Assembly (NCBI RefSeq): GCF_947242115.1
Contig: NC_074726.1
Coordinates: 5,511,951-5,575,950 of the forward strand
Length of the DNA stretch: 64,000 nucleotides
From: Biomphalaria glabrata
Taxonomy: Eukaryota > Mollusca > Gastropoda > Planorbidae
Direction of reading: 5' to 3'
Part shown: positions 36,631 to 47,048 of the stretch, in pieces
Layout of the letters: each line of letters begins with the position of its first letter
Numbering within the stretch: position 1 is the first letter of the stretch
Position numbers and translations under genes: made by a program
Notes under the pieces: generated by a model
Seen by the model: only the letters and a program-made list of their open reading frames with translations
The model's database searches: none
What the model was told of the DNA's origin: nothing

Positions 36631-37385
36631 TACTACAAAAACGATCGCATCACATGACGTCTTTCTTTAAAAAAAAATGATAATTATGTAAATATCGTCC
36701 ATTACAAACTGCCTCGAACGTCTCTGAAACTTTTTTTAAATCTTTATTTGGCATCCGCTTTTCTTACTAGAAGAAATAGACGCCAGGAGAAAGAATTTCT
36801 AAAGTTCCAAATGGCAGAATAATGCTCTGTCCCGAGGCTCCGTCTTGCACCCCTTCATTTTATTGCATCTTAGTAAAAGTTTGCGACTTAATGCTATATG
36901 AGTGTTAGGCATTTAGCCCTTATTTTCCATGATTATCATGCACTAAAAAAAGTTGATATAAATTAGCGTACAAATATGGCCCTTGAAGCTCTGTTATCCG
37001 CTCTATTGAAATATCTGCCGAAATTGCAATATAAAAGAACAACATGCTCTGTTCTAAATGAAGATAGAACTTCTACGGTGTTAGGTCCTTGATACACAAG
37101 TTTCTTTTGCGCCTACTCCAAAGAATCGGGCACAACACGCATAAACAATAAAACTACTGACTATCTAAGACATGATGTACTGGCCACAATAATCATTTAA
37201 TGTTTACTAAAGGAAAGAGTGTTACCAGTTAAAAGAAAAGAATGATTATCTTAATGGCAATATAATGAAAAGACGGTTTATTGGAGGATTCTGTCGAAGC
37301 TCGGGTACTCTTCAAGGCTCCCACCAACTTCATGTTTTACAAAAAAGGCTAAATAAGACACAATGGTGACCTATTAATTCTTTAC

Positions 37386-37591
37386 CAGTGTTTCCCAAAG
37401 TGAGGTACGCCTACCAGTCAGTGGTACGGGAAGACTTTGTAGGGGGTACGCGATGCATCTCGTTAACTATGCTGATTTAAAAAAATACTCATTTATTATG
37501 TTCACTATTCTCATAGATGCAGGGCGAGGAGTACTCAGCGTTACAAAAATTATAAAAAGGTGCACTTTCGTCGAAAGTTTGGGAAACACTG
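37386..37591. mobile_element. hAT-type MITE
   Basis: Ends CAGTGTTTCCCAAA and TTTGGGAAACACTG are perfect inverted repeats. Flanks TTCTTTAC (37378-37385) and TTCTATAC (37592-37599) are 8-bp near-identical target duplications. It lies 230 bp upstream of the first GIMAP-like gene's visible exon. Confidence 0.8.
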
Positions 37592-37849
37592 TTCTATACG
37601 ATAAAAAAGTCTTGGAAACACTGTTTTATACGATACATTGTCTTTAAATTGATTACTATGCAGAGCTCAAGTTTCAAATGTACATGCTTAAATAGATTAG
37701 CAACACGTCGACAAGTGTAGGAAAGAAGGTCTGTCATTAGTTAGATAAGAATAAGATAAGATTATCGTAGATAGCGTGCCATTTCCTTAGTAATGTTTGT
37801 TAAATCTTTTTTTTTTTTCAGGTTAAATCAAAGTAGGAATTCTAATGGG

Positions 37850-39088
37850 ATGGCTGAAATAAAGGAACACTTCCATCCTTGTATGGTAAGTATTTCGAAT
37901 TTCAATAGTATAACCATTGATTTTTGACATTTTTTGTCTCCAGAAATTAAAAGTATAGATAGATAACATAGATTAGATAGATAGATAAATAGATATATAG
38001 ATAGATAGGTAGATAGATAGGTAGATAGAATAATAGTAGATAGATAGATCGTTTGATTGATTGATTGATTGATTGATTGAGGTTTTCATAAATACACATT
38101 TTTCTATTCATAATAGATTGCCACCTACGAGTCTCGCCCATGTCAAAGTTTAAATCTGTTATTGATAGGAACTTCAGGCAACGGAGTCAGCTCAACAGGG
38201 AACACAATCACTGGCAAGAAAACATTTCAATCCTCAAGCAACTGCAGCTCTGAGGAGAATAGCGTCTTGAAAGGCTCAACAATTTTCAATGATGCTCTAA
38301 TCCATATAGTGGATGTACCAGGTGTAGACACAGACAACACTGACCAGCAGTATGTCGACACAGTTCAAGCATATCTAGAAGAATCTTTTTGTAAGGTAGA
38401 AGACGGATTCGACGCAGTGGTATTTGTTATTCGCTACGGTCAAAGGTTTACTAGGCAAGAACTTAAAACAGTTAAACTTTTAAAGTCAACTCTAGGAAAT
38501 GGCGTTTTTAAAAATAACGTCATTTGTGTTTTTACCCACGGAGATGAGTTTCAAGAAAGCGCCAAATGTGGACCTTTTTTTTCCAGATTTTTTGAATGGA
38601 GCATTAAGCAGGAAGGGGAATTAGGTGATTTATTACAAGAATGTGGTTATAGATGTGTTTTATTTGATAACAAATTTACAGAAAATAAAATAAGGACTTC
38701 ACAAGTTCAAAAACTGTTAGATTTTACCAAAATCACTTTAAAGTACCGATACGCTGACTTTACGAAAGCAGAAAATTTTCGAAAAGCTTTCGAAAAAGAA
38801 CTAGCCATGCCTAAACTCAGAAAAAATACAGTAGAGTCCGTTCAGAGACTGAGATCAAAAATAGCAGCTGCCGAGGATCAGTACAAAGGCAATAACGAAG
38901 AACTGTTACAAGAATTGAATAACATTTTACGAGAGTTGGAGTTGTATGAAAGAACTGTAATGGACGAGTTGAATACATCGTCACATTTATCTACAACGAT
39001 ACTTAATCATTTACAAGGCCTCAAATGTCAACTTTATTCGAAAATTCGGCAGAAAGAAACAGTGGCAAGTCAAGAGACATTTGTCTAA
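37850..39088 (+). CDS. AIG1/GIMAP-like GTPase 1, P-loop lysine missing
   Basis: Exons 37850-37885 and 38117-39088 join in phase 0 to 335 residues. The visible 5' exon starts at 37822 after a long pyrimidine tract, so a further upstream non-coding exon is expected. AIG1 domain: G1 is GTSGNGVSST (residues 30-39), where the family has GKTGxGKSxT, so Val replaces the phosphate-binding Lys; G3 is DVPG; the AIG1 box is IRYGQRFTRQE; G4 is THGD; LFDN follows. The last ~100 residues form a Glu/Leu/Lys-rich coiled coil; no membrane anchor is seen. GIMAPs bind GTP, assemble into oligomers and act in immune cells; this copy probably binds nucleotide poorly and may be a scaffold or regulator. An out-of-frame ATG at 37845 precedes the chosen start. 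Confidence 0.88.
37953..38078. repeat. TAGA / TTGA microsatellites in the intron of GIMAP-like gene 1
   Basis: GATAGATA-type repeat with TAGG variants (37953-38049), followed by (GATT)n at about 38052-38079. It ends about 40 bp before the GTPase exon. Confidence 0.85.
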
Positions 39089-39212
39089 ATCCTACAATGT
39101 AACTACTTCTTAATATAAAGAAAAAACAACTGTAATATTCTTAAACGGTATATTGAGGTCATTCATTTGGTTTTCATTTTCAATTATAAAATCTAAAGAG
39201 TAATCTTGTGTT

Positions 39213-39218
39213 AATAAA
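39213..39218 (+). promoter_or_regulatory. AATAAA poly(A) signal of GIMAP-like gene 1
   Basis: A canonical AATAAA, followed by GTTC and T/G-rich DNA (TTTGGTTTG), lies about 125 bp past the stop codon. Confidence 0.6.
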
Positions 39219-39300
39219 GTTCTTTGGTTTGCAATATATTGGCTCAATTAGCCGCATTATTTATTAATTAGTGTAAATCATATATATATATATAGAATAT

Positions 39301-39421
39301 AGAATATGCATTTTGTTGGCTTTCAATATCAGAAATAGCGCTAGAAGCTCCCCCAGCGCGGGGCGAAGCCCCGCCGCCAAGTGCTATTTCTGATATTGAA
39401 AGCCAACAAAATGCATATTCT
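39301..39421. mobile_element. Perfect long hairpin (inverted repeat), possible MITE
   Basis: 39-bp arms (39301-39339 and 39383-39421) are exact reverse complements. The 43-bp loop holds a second hairpin, GCGGGGC-GAA-GCCCCGC (39358-39374). It starts about 85 bp past the poly(A) signal of GIMAP-like gene 1, beside a short (AT)n. No clear target duplication beyond AT-rich flanks. Confidence 0.85.
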
Positions 39422-39484
39422 GAGGTATCTATAGTGCATTTTCCTGCTATTAAAAAGTTTTATTTCAAAACCCTAATGTGCTAT

Positions 39485-39880
39485 TCTTATTGACTTAGAC
39501 CCTCCCGCACCGTTCGGAGCATTTGACGTCAAGCTGTTTCCATAAAAATCTGTCACTGGTAATGTCTGAAGCCTCTTCCCACCTGCCATGAGGACCTCAA
39601 TGAATGAGTGGCGTCAAGTTGTACTAGGATATCATTGCAACTATTCTTATGCGTAATTCATTTTGTCGGAAACATGTCCCGCAAATGTCAGGCGTCGCTC
39701 TCTCACAATCTTACTAAAGGGTCGACTCCCAGTTCGGCATAGGATTTCCTTGATTTAGACTCGATCTCTATAACTGACTCCTAAAATCTCCTAGTCATCT
39801 TTGTTGACCCACATTTAGTGTTTTTCAATTTCGACAGATGACTATTCACTACACTTTATTAATGGAGCCCTGCCACTGGT
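39485..39880 (-). mobile_element. LINE 3' fragment
   Basis: The nucleotide text matches, piece by piece, the minus-strand LINE end at 12.4-13.2 kb (CCCTCCCGCACCGTTCGGAG, CATGTCCCGCAAATGTCAGG, GACTCCCAGTTCGGCATAGG). It is shorter and more decayed. Confidence 0.7.
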
Positions 39881-39939
39881 AAAAATGTGTAACCTCTCTT
39901 GAATACGCTCTTGGAATTAAGTGACTGTAGTTTGCTTTA

Positions 39940-40860
39940 GATTTTATATCGAAAAGAGAAGTTTTATCGTCGAAATCATCTGTTGGGGGTTTTCCACCTC
40001 AAAATGCTCTGTAGGGGGATCTTAGACTCAAAACCATCTGGAGGGGTTTTAAACTTTAAAAAAAAAAAAGCCATCTGTAGAAGAGGGGTTTAAACTCAAA
40101 ATCCCCGATTGGATTGGCTACGCTCAAATAATTTTAGTTTTTTTTTAAATTGAAGAGGTATTTTTTAGCATCAAACCCCTCTGAATGGGGGTTTAAACTC
40201 AAAACCCCTTTTTGGCAACGCTTATAGCATTTTGAGTGCGTAATTTGCTTTTTTTCTTACACTGAAGATGTATTTTTTAGCCTCAAACTCCCCTGGCGGG
40301 GGGTTTAAACTCAAAACCCCTCTGGCTACGCTCATAGATTTTAGAGTGAGTAATTTGCTTTTATTTATATTGAAGAGGTACTTTTTAGCTTCAAACTCCA
40401 AACCCCTTTGACTACACTCCTAACATTGTGAGTGTATAATTTGCTTTGTTTTTATTTTATTATTAAAGAGGTATTTTGTACCTTCAAACCCCGCTGAAGT
40501 GAGGTTTAAACTCAAAACTAAGTCAAAACCCATTTAGCTACGCTCATAACATTTTGAGTGAGTAATTAGCATTTTTTTTCTATATTGAAGAGGGGGTTCA
40601 TCGTAAATTTTAGAGGGGGTTTTATAATCAAAATCTCCATTAACTGTGCTCTTGGAATTAGGGGATTTTCGTTTGCATTTTTTTTGTTTTGTTTTATAGA
40701 AGAGGGGGAGTTAACTGCTAAAACCCCAAGTAGGGGGTTTAAAACTCAAAACCTCTAGTAGGGGGTTTTAAACTCAAAACCCCTGGTAGGGGTTTTTAAA
40801 CTCGAGCTCCCCTGGTAGGGGGTTTTAAAATCAAAACCTCATTGGTTGTGCTGGGGCAAG
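39940..40860. repeat. Diverged tandem repeat, unit about 100-115 bp
   Basis: Repeats of GGGGTTTAAACTCAAAACCC, TGGCTACGCTCATA, TTTTGAGTGAGTAATTTGC, ATTGAAGAGGTATTTTTTAG, roughly six to eight degenerate copies. GGGGTTT...AAACCCC makes small hairpins in each unit. Confidence 0.75.
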
Positions 40861-41059
40861 TGATGGTTTAGTATTAAAATCTCACCTAAAATAAACATAA
40901 TCAAAGCAAAAAATCATTCACTAAATTCCGATCCCCAACCATGGGGGGGGGTTCATTTCGGGGGTTATATGGCTCCTTCTTCTGTCTCAGAAGACATTGG
41001 ATGTGTCTAGATAAGTTACTGGCTTTGGTTACGTCTTGAGATGGGGCTAAATGTAAAGT

Positions 41060-42062
41060 GACTGATCAAGCCAATTCTAAATTAGCACCTACACGTCTCC
41101 ATGCTGTCTGGTCTTGGGATATCTCCTCCCACATACTTTGGTCGATGCCCGTGGCTCTCATGTCTCGGTTGCTGACATCTCTGTAGGTTAGTCTCGGGTG
41201 GCCCTTGGGTCTGACTCCCTTTGCAAGCTCAACGTATAGGATGTCTTTAGGGTTTCTTCCATCTGGCAGGCGAGTGGAATGACCGAACCAGCGTAGTCTT
41301 CTCTGTTGATAGAATAGTGTTGGAGCCACAACACATCCTTGTTTTACTCCGCTCTTGATGGAGAATGGCCTAGAGGCGGAACTGTCAAATTGTACGGTAC
41401 ACTGCATATTTTCATGAAAGATTACACTAGTTTCCGTAATTTGTTTGGACAGCCGATTCTTTCTAATACGCAAACAAGCCGGTTCCGCTGACAAGATCAA
41501 ACGCCTTGGTCAAGTAAATAAAAGCTATAAAGAGGGACTGCTTTTGTTCTCTTCTTTTCCCCTCTAGCTGCCGCAGGGAGAAACTCATATCAGTTGTGGA
41601 TCTACCGGCCCTAAAGCCACACTGCGATTCTGTGTAAACTCTGCCAATATTTGCAGCCGCTTCAGTATTACTCTGGCATAATCCTTCTCAACTATGCTAA
41701 GAAGTGATAGGTCTCTACAGCTGTTAGAATCCGAGAGGTCACCTTTATATTTTGTAAATTGTTACTATGTTTACATCCTTTAATTCCTGTAGGACTATTC
41801 CTTGTTCCCACCTTAAACTCAGCAGTTAATGGAGTGGCTTGATTAAGGCATGCTTTCCAGTCTGAATGGCTTCTGCAGGAATACCATCTCCTCCGGGTGC
41901 TTTCCCGTGTGGAAGCATGTCAATGGCTGTGCTCATTTCCTTTACAGAGGGTGGTGGGAAGTTAGACAAAAGAGTTGGCGAGATGGCGTTTTCAATCTGG
42001 TAAAGTTCTTCATAGTCCTCTACCCATCGTTCCATTTGAAGTGTACGATCACTGATGATTGA
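41060..42062 (-). mobile_element. LINE fragment with internal deletion
   Basis: Minus-strand order: YEELYQIENAISPTLLSNFP, STAIDMLPHGKAPGGDGIPA (RT N-terminal block), then FSIKSGVKQGCVVAPTLF (RT core), joined directly to QRRLRWFGHSTRLPDGRNPK and LTYRDVSNRDMRATGIDQSM (C-terminal block). The RT active-site region is missing and frames differ between blocks: a dead copy of an endonuclease/RT LINE. Confidence 0.85.
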
Positions 42063-42075
42063 GCCATCTTTTGAC

Positions 42076-42076
<1 letters not shown>

Positions 42077-42159
<83 letters not shown>

Positions 42160-42160
42160 G
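42077..42160. repeat. (AT)n microsatellite
   Basis: About 40 uninterrupted AT units between a LINE fragment and a SINE. Confidence 0.97.
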
Positions 42161-42189
42161 TACTTATATACGCTACATGATTTTCACGT

Positions 42190-42442
42190 TAAAAGTAAGA
42201 TTCCTACTTCAGACTTTGTGGTCTATTGGGCAGATAATATAAAGGTCATCTGCTTCTTTTTACGAGGGTGTCATGTGGTCATCTCAACGACCAACCGCCT
42301 TTACTTTCCCCCAACTAATGTCAGGTACCCATTAGAGCTGGGTGCACCGAGAGACGCCCAAAGATCCCGAAATTAAAATACCAGTCTTCACGAGGATTCG
42401 AACCTGGGACCTACGGCTTTACCGCTCAGCCACCCCGCCTCC
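42190..42442 (-). mobile_element. SINE family A
   Basis: Standard body. The head is shortened before CGGCTTTACCGCTCAGCCAC, with box B (ATTCGAACC) intact. Confidence 0.8.
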
Positions 42443-42769
42443 GTTTTTTTTTATAGTAGTAAAAACATATTTAAACATTTTCTCAAGGTTCGGCATGCTT
42501 TATAGTTCTCCAACACTTATTCCTGAAGCATCTATCACACCAAAGGAAATACAAATCAAGCGATTTTCTTGAAATTTGAAAACTTTGTTGCATTAAAGGC
42601 AAAAATAAATAAAAAAATAAAAATAATTCACTGTTTAATATATTCATTATCTACCTTTTGCATGAAATGAAAGTTTATTAATTTGTTTATTTTTTTATAA
42701 TAAAGAACATTCAATGAAGTGAACCAATCAACGGTATTTTTATCATTTGTTGTGCATTCTGAGCTATTG

Positions 42770-43075
42770 TTTAAATGATAAAACACTGAACCATAATCTT
42801 CAAATACAAAAACAAAATTTAATAAAATACTCTGAAAGACACAAAGATAAAGGCACATTCCTCGTCTCATATGCTAGGACACATTTTCTACAAATACTAC
42901 TTCTTCCCTAGTGCTATTAGAGCATTGAATGGGTTGCCTGAGCTAGCCAGGAAAACCAGTGACTTGGCTGAATTTAAGTCATTGGTTAATATGCATGACT
43001 AAATGCATGACGCGTAGGACGTAATCATCTTCTTTTTTGAAGTAACGTCTGTATTATATAAGATAAGATGATCCG
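42770..43075 (+). mobile_element. LINE 3' end with terminal codons
   Basis: Reads YKYYFFPSAIRALNGLPELA, ending LAEFKSLVNMHD and a stop; 'FPSAIRALNGLP' is the familiar end of CR1/Jockey-like LINE proteins. The text on both sides matches the minus-strand copies at 16.2 and 18.5 kb. Confidence 0.8.
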
Positions 43076-43079
43076 AGTT

Positions 43080-44160
43080 TTAATTCTCAAAACAATTGTT
43101 TCTGAATTATGCAGATAATGAATAAGAAATGGCATGTAACTTCAAATAATAGCAGCAATAAGGTTGTTGAACGAAGAAGGTGAAAAAATATGTCGAATCA
43201 AAAGTGAACTTGGCGTTGGATCGGACAGCGGGTCTCAATGTCTAGCGCCATCATCTTGTAACGACCAGGTATCTACAACGCTAAAGTAAAAGCTGTCATG
43301 TCAATATTGTTATCTGGCCTCCGTATTTTCTATGTGGATGGCGGACTAGCAAATTGTAAGACTTTATTATAAGAAAGAAAAAAAAAGGTCTTTATGTTAA
43401 GTAAACAAAACATTTATAAGGAAAAATAAATTTACACAAACAAGAAAATCATTTTAAAAAATCCTTTCAAAATAAAAAAAGATATTCTAAATGGGAAGGA
43501 CTCGTCCATAAAACTATATCTTTCGATAATGTGAAAGTTCTTTCCCTTATTCGATATTAAACAAAATAATAAATTACCAATAATTAATTGACTAATGGAG
43601 TACTTTTTTTTAGTGATTTATGTTTTGTTAGGTACAATATATAATTGTTTAATGTATCAACATGATCGGAGAATGCGTGAGGGAGAAATAGCGTTAACAC
43701 CTATTTAAGGGGACTATGCCCAACACATTTAGCCATTTATGTGAATACTGAAGTATTGGTTTCCTTTGTTGCTATTAAACAAAAAAATAAAATACCAGTT
43801 ATTAATTTTATAATTGTTTTTTTTTTTTGTATTGATTCATGTCCTGTCTATGTCAATGAATAATTGTGTGAAGATTCAACGTGATCCGAGGATGAGTTTG
43901 ACATAAATGACGTGTACATACTTTTGATCAGACAGACAGACTTGATATAAGCTTTGTAAAAACAAGATTACAAAGACAGTTTGTGTGGAAACACAAACTC
44001 AAAATCGGCCCCCGATGAACATCCAAATGAAATTATATCAAAGACAAATGAGAGATAAGAATGGAGAAAGAAGGTTGACAGATCTTGTGTAGTGCACCAA
44101 CGGTACAGCTGATCAAAGGATAGGTGCAAGTGATTGCAAAGTTAGATGTGAACCTGGCCT
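43080..44160. repeat. Intergenic DNA with interspersed repeat D on the minus strand
   Basis: 43080-43500 shows nothing recognised. 43530-43960 holds reversed repeat D text (GATCGGAGAATGCGTGAGGG, GAATAATTGTGTGAAGATTC). 43967-44012 is the reversed short motif with GTTTGTGTGGAAACACAAAC. Confidence 0.55.
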
Positions 44161-44163
44161 ATT

Positions 44164-44434
44164 TAGTTCCCCTTTCAGACCCTGTGGTCTATAGGGCAGA
44201 TGATGTAAAGTTCATCTGTTTTTGTGGCCTAAGGTTAACGAGGGTGTCATGTAGCCAGCACAACGACCAACCGCCTTTACTTTTCCCCAACTAATATCAG
44301 GTACCCATTGGAGCTGGGTGGACTCAGAGGCGCATAAGGATTCCGAAGTAGAAAATCCCAGTCTTCACCAGGATTCAAACCCGGAGCCCCCGGTTCGGAA
44401 GCCAAGCGCTTTACCGCTCAGCTACCACGCCTCT
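44164..44434 (-). mobile_element. SINE family A
   Basis: Full-length, well-preserved copy; both boxes are present (reverse of GCGGTAAAGCGCTTGGC and GGTTTGAATCC). Confidence 0.85.
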
Positions 44435-45270
44435 CCTGGCCTAACTGAAGTCTTTTAATTGATGTATTTGTTTTGAAAAGGCCCAAACTCATACGAAATC
44501 TCTAAAAAAAAAAATAAAAGAAAATGACGTTTACAAGATTACTATTCGTTTTAATTTAGGTCTAACTTATAATGCATACTAATTAGCTTTTTCTCTTTAA
44601 AAAACTGCTTGCATAATGATTTTAAAAATTAGATTTTTCGCTTTCAGAAAAAAAAGTAGCCGTTGAATCAGAACTTTGAATGGTCTAAAATATTGTGATG
44701 TCGGATTTTCAAAATTTTCTAGTTTACAAACAATTAGGTCTAAATTATCGACTGGTCTTATTATCTGCGCCAGTTAAGATATGCTGTGTTACAACACGAT
44801 TTCAGACATGCAGGGCTTATTTGGAATAAGCTGCTGGTACAATGATATAAATAGACTATTATATATATATATATATTATATATAAGCTTACAGAGAAAAA
44901 GAGGCGATAGAAATGACAAGAAATTTATTGACTATCTCAAAACTAGTTGGTTCACGTGAGAGATGTTGTCCTGATTAAAACAAAACAAAGTGATGTTTTT
45001 TTATTAGTAGGCCCATAGGCCAAGTGTGTATCAAATCAAAACACATTATACCAGCAAAATCACACATCACCTCTCAACCCCAGAGTGTATTTTCACACAT
45101 CATAAAAACTGCACAAGGATAAAGGGACATTATCAGCAAAGATTTTTTGTATTTTTGAGTCGCTTAATAAAAGTTGTCAGATTTTGTCCTAGTAATTTGT
45201 TTTAGAAAACATTACTTAAAGGTAAGATAATACATTTTATTACCTTTTCGTAAATTATTGAATGCCTATT
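44435..45270. other. Intergenic DNA, no gene seen
   Basis: AT-rich, with a small (AT)n at 44861-44884. No coding frame or known repeat seen. Confidence 0.5.
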
Positions 45271-45274
45271 TTTA

Positions 45275-45560
45275 CTAAGCTTATATCAACTCATTATATC
45301 TGTCTGTCTGTGTGTCTGTCTGCCTTGCCAATAGCTTGCGCAAATTATTTCTCCGACACCCAATTTCGGATGAAGCTGAAATTTCGCTCAATTCTTCTTC
45401 TTACCAGACAACTCGAGAATCAAATTTAAAAAACAATTAGTTAATTAACTATTGGTAATCCATTACTTTTGTTTGGTATCTCAAACAAGGGAAAGAAATA
45501 GTACTTTACTGAAAAGGTGGTATAAGCTGAATTAGTTCCCTTTATAATAGGCTGCCGTCG
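45275..45560. repeat. Interspersed repeat D
   Basis: CTTATATCAACTCATTATAT, CTGTCTGTCTGTGTGTCTGT, AATTTCGGATGAAGCTGAAA, TTTCGCTCAATTCTTC: a fairly complete plus-strand copy. Confidence 0.6.
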
Positions 45561-45624
45561 AAGGCTTAGTGAACACAAACAAGAAATAGAAACAATTGAT
45601 AATTATACACTTCCATGTTCATAG

Positions 45625-45835
45625 ACTCTTCGCTAGCACAGTGGTTACCGCGTTGGCTTGAGAAGCATGAGAAGGCTTTATTCCACAAGTTTGAATTCAG
45701 GTCGCTCCCCTTATTTTTTAAATACATACATATTTATTATAAATGCTTTTTAAAATTTTTTTAGTCAAGGTGTATTACAAATGTAATTACCTTACTGATC
45801 CAAAGCAATTGATACAAGTACGCTAAATATAACCT
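45625..45835 (+). mobile_element. SINE family E
   Basis: GACTCTTCGCTAGCACAGTG, GTTACCGCGTTGGCTTGAGA, GTTTGAATTCAGG, then a body with AAGGTGTATTACAAATGTAA and ACTGATCCAAAGC. Confidence 0.65.
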
Positions 45836-46128
45836 TTGTTGTTTTTGTTTTTTTAAGTATTTTAAAAACATATTCTTAAACCCAAAATCAAGGAAATAAA
45901 ATATAAAAATTAAATATAAATTGTTTTGACGAGCACAAACTATCTACCTAGAGCGCAAAACCATCTCTGTCGATTCCAACCAACCTGCTCAATGGCTCAT
46001 GACAATATCAACAAATCTTATTTATGCCGGCATAATGAACACAGCCCCCCCCCCCCCCTTTTATCGCCTTTCGATGTCAGGCAACTCTTAGAGCAAAACA
46101 CCCGGAAATCCTAAAGTTTTATCTTCTC

Positions 46129-46350
46129 GAGACGGGGGCGTGGTGGATGGACTGTAAAGCACTTGGATTCCGAAACAGATAGGTCGTTGGTTCGAATCTT
46201 TTTAAACTTTGGGGTTTAAAGGATGACTCTAATTCCACCTAGAATTACTTGGGGAAAGTGAAGGCAGCATTAACCGTCGGCCAAAGAAACGGATGACCTT
46301 TTCATCATCTGCCCTGTAGTTCGCCTAGTCTGAAAGAATTTCTTTACTTT
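46129..46350 (+). mobile_element. SINE family A, diverged
   Basis: GACGGGGGCGTGGTGGATGG, CTGTAAAGCACTTGG, TTGGTTCGAATC, then a shortened body ending CTGAAAGAATTTCTTTACTT. About 680 bp upstream of GIMAP-like gene 2's first visible exon. Confidence 0.65.
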
Positions 46351-47048
46351 TTTAGCTTTTTCAAAGAATCGGTTTTGTTTTTCTTTCTCTTTTCCAATTC
46401 ATATGGCCACCCCCTCAATTATCTAATCAGCGACTATATGTAAAAGGAATCAAATTAAGAACTGACCTAGCCCGTGACTTGAAGTCTCTAATCTTTCACT
46501 TGTATGTTTGATTTGTTAATTTGAGTAAAAGTCATTGTTTCAGCCAAATAATATTTTCATTTTTATATTTTATATTGTTGTAAATAAAAAAAAAATATGT
46601 ATTGCTATAAAAATGCTTTGTTTACTTATCTTGACAATAAAAACTATAAAATATTTGTGTTGCTGTGTAAATGTTTACTTAACTTGTCTTGACCATAAAA
46701 ACTTGCAGATAGCCTGCAGATAGCCTAATAAACGCTGTTTTAAGTAATAAAGTGTGTTTCAACCAATCACAAGTTCCTTGTTGAAATTACTATAACAAAA
46801 TTATACTAGACATTTCACTGATACATATCGAGCCAATTCGGAAAGTTCTTTTTGTTTGTCTTTATGTAAGAAAAATTTCTTTACAGACGTCTTTTACGAT
46901 TTATAAGTGGAGTGGTATATTGAACAGTATACATTTCAACAGAATATGTAGCTTAGGCTAATCGAAAATAAAACTTGTATTTTTTTAATATAAATAAAGA
47001 CTTTCTGTCCTATATTTTCTTATTTGCAGGTTGAAACTACTTATATTA

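Noticed and set aside
42077-42160. Promoter TATA region
   Set aside because: A plain AT microsatellite with no gene starting nearby.
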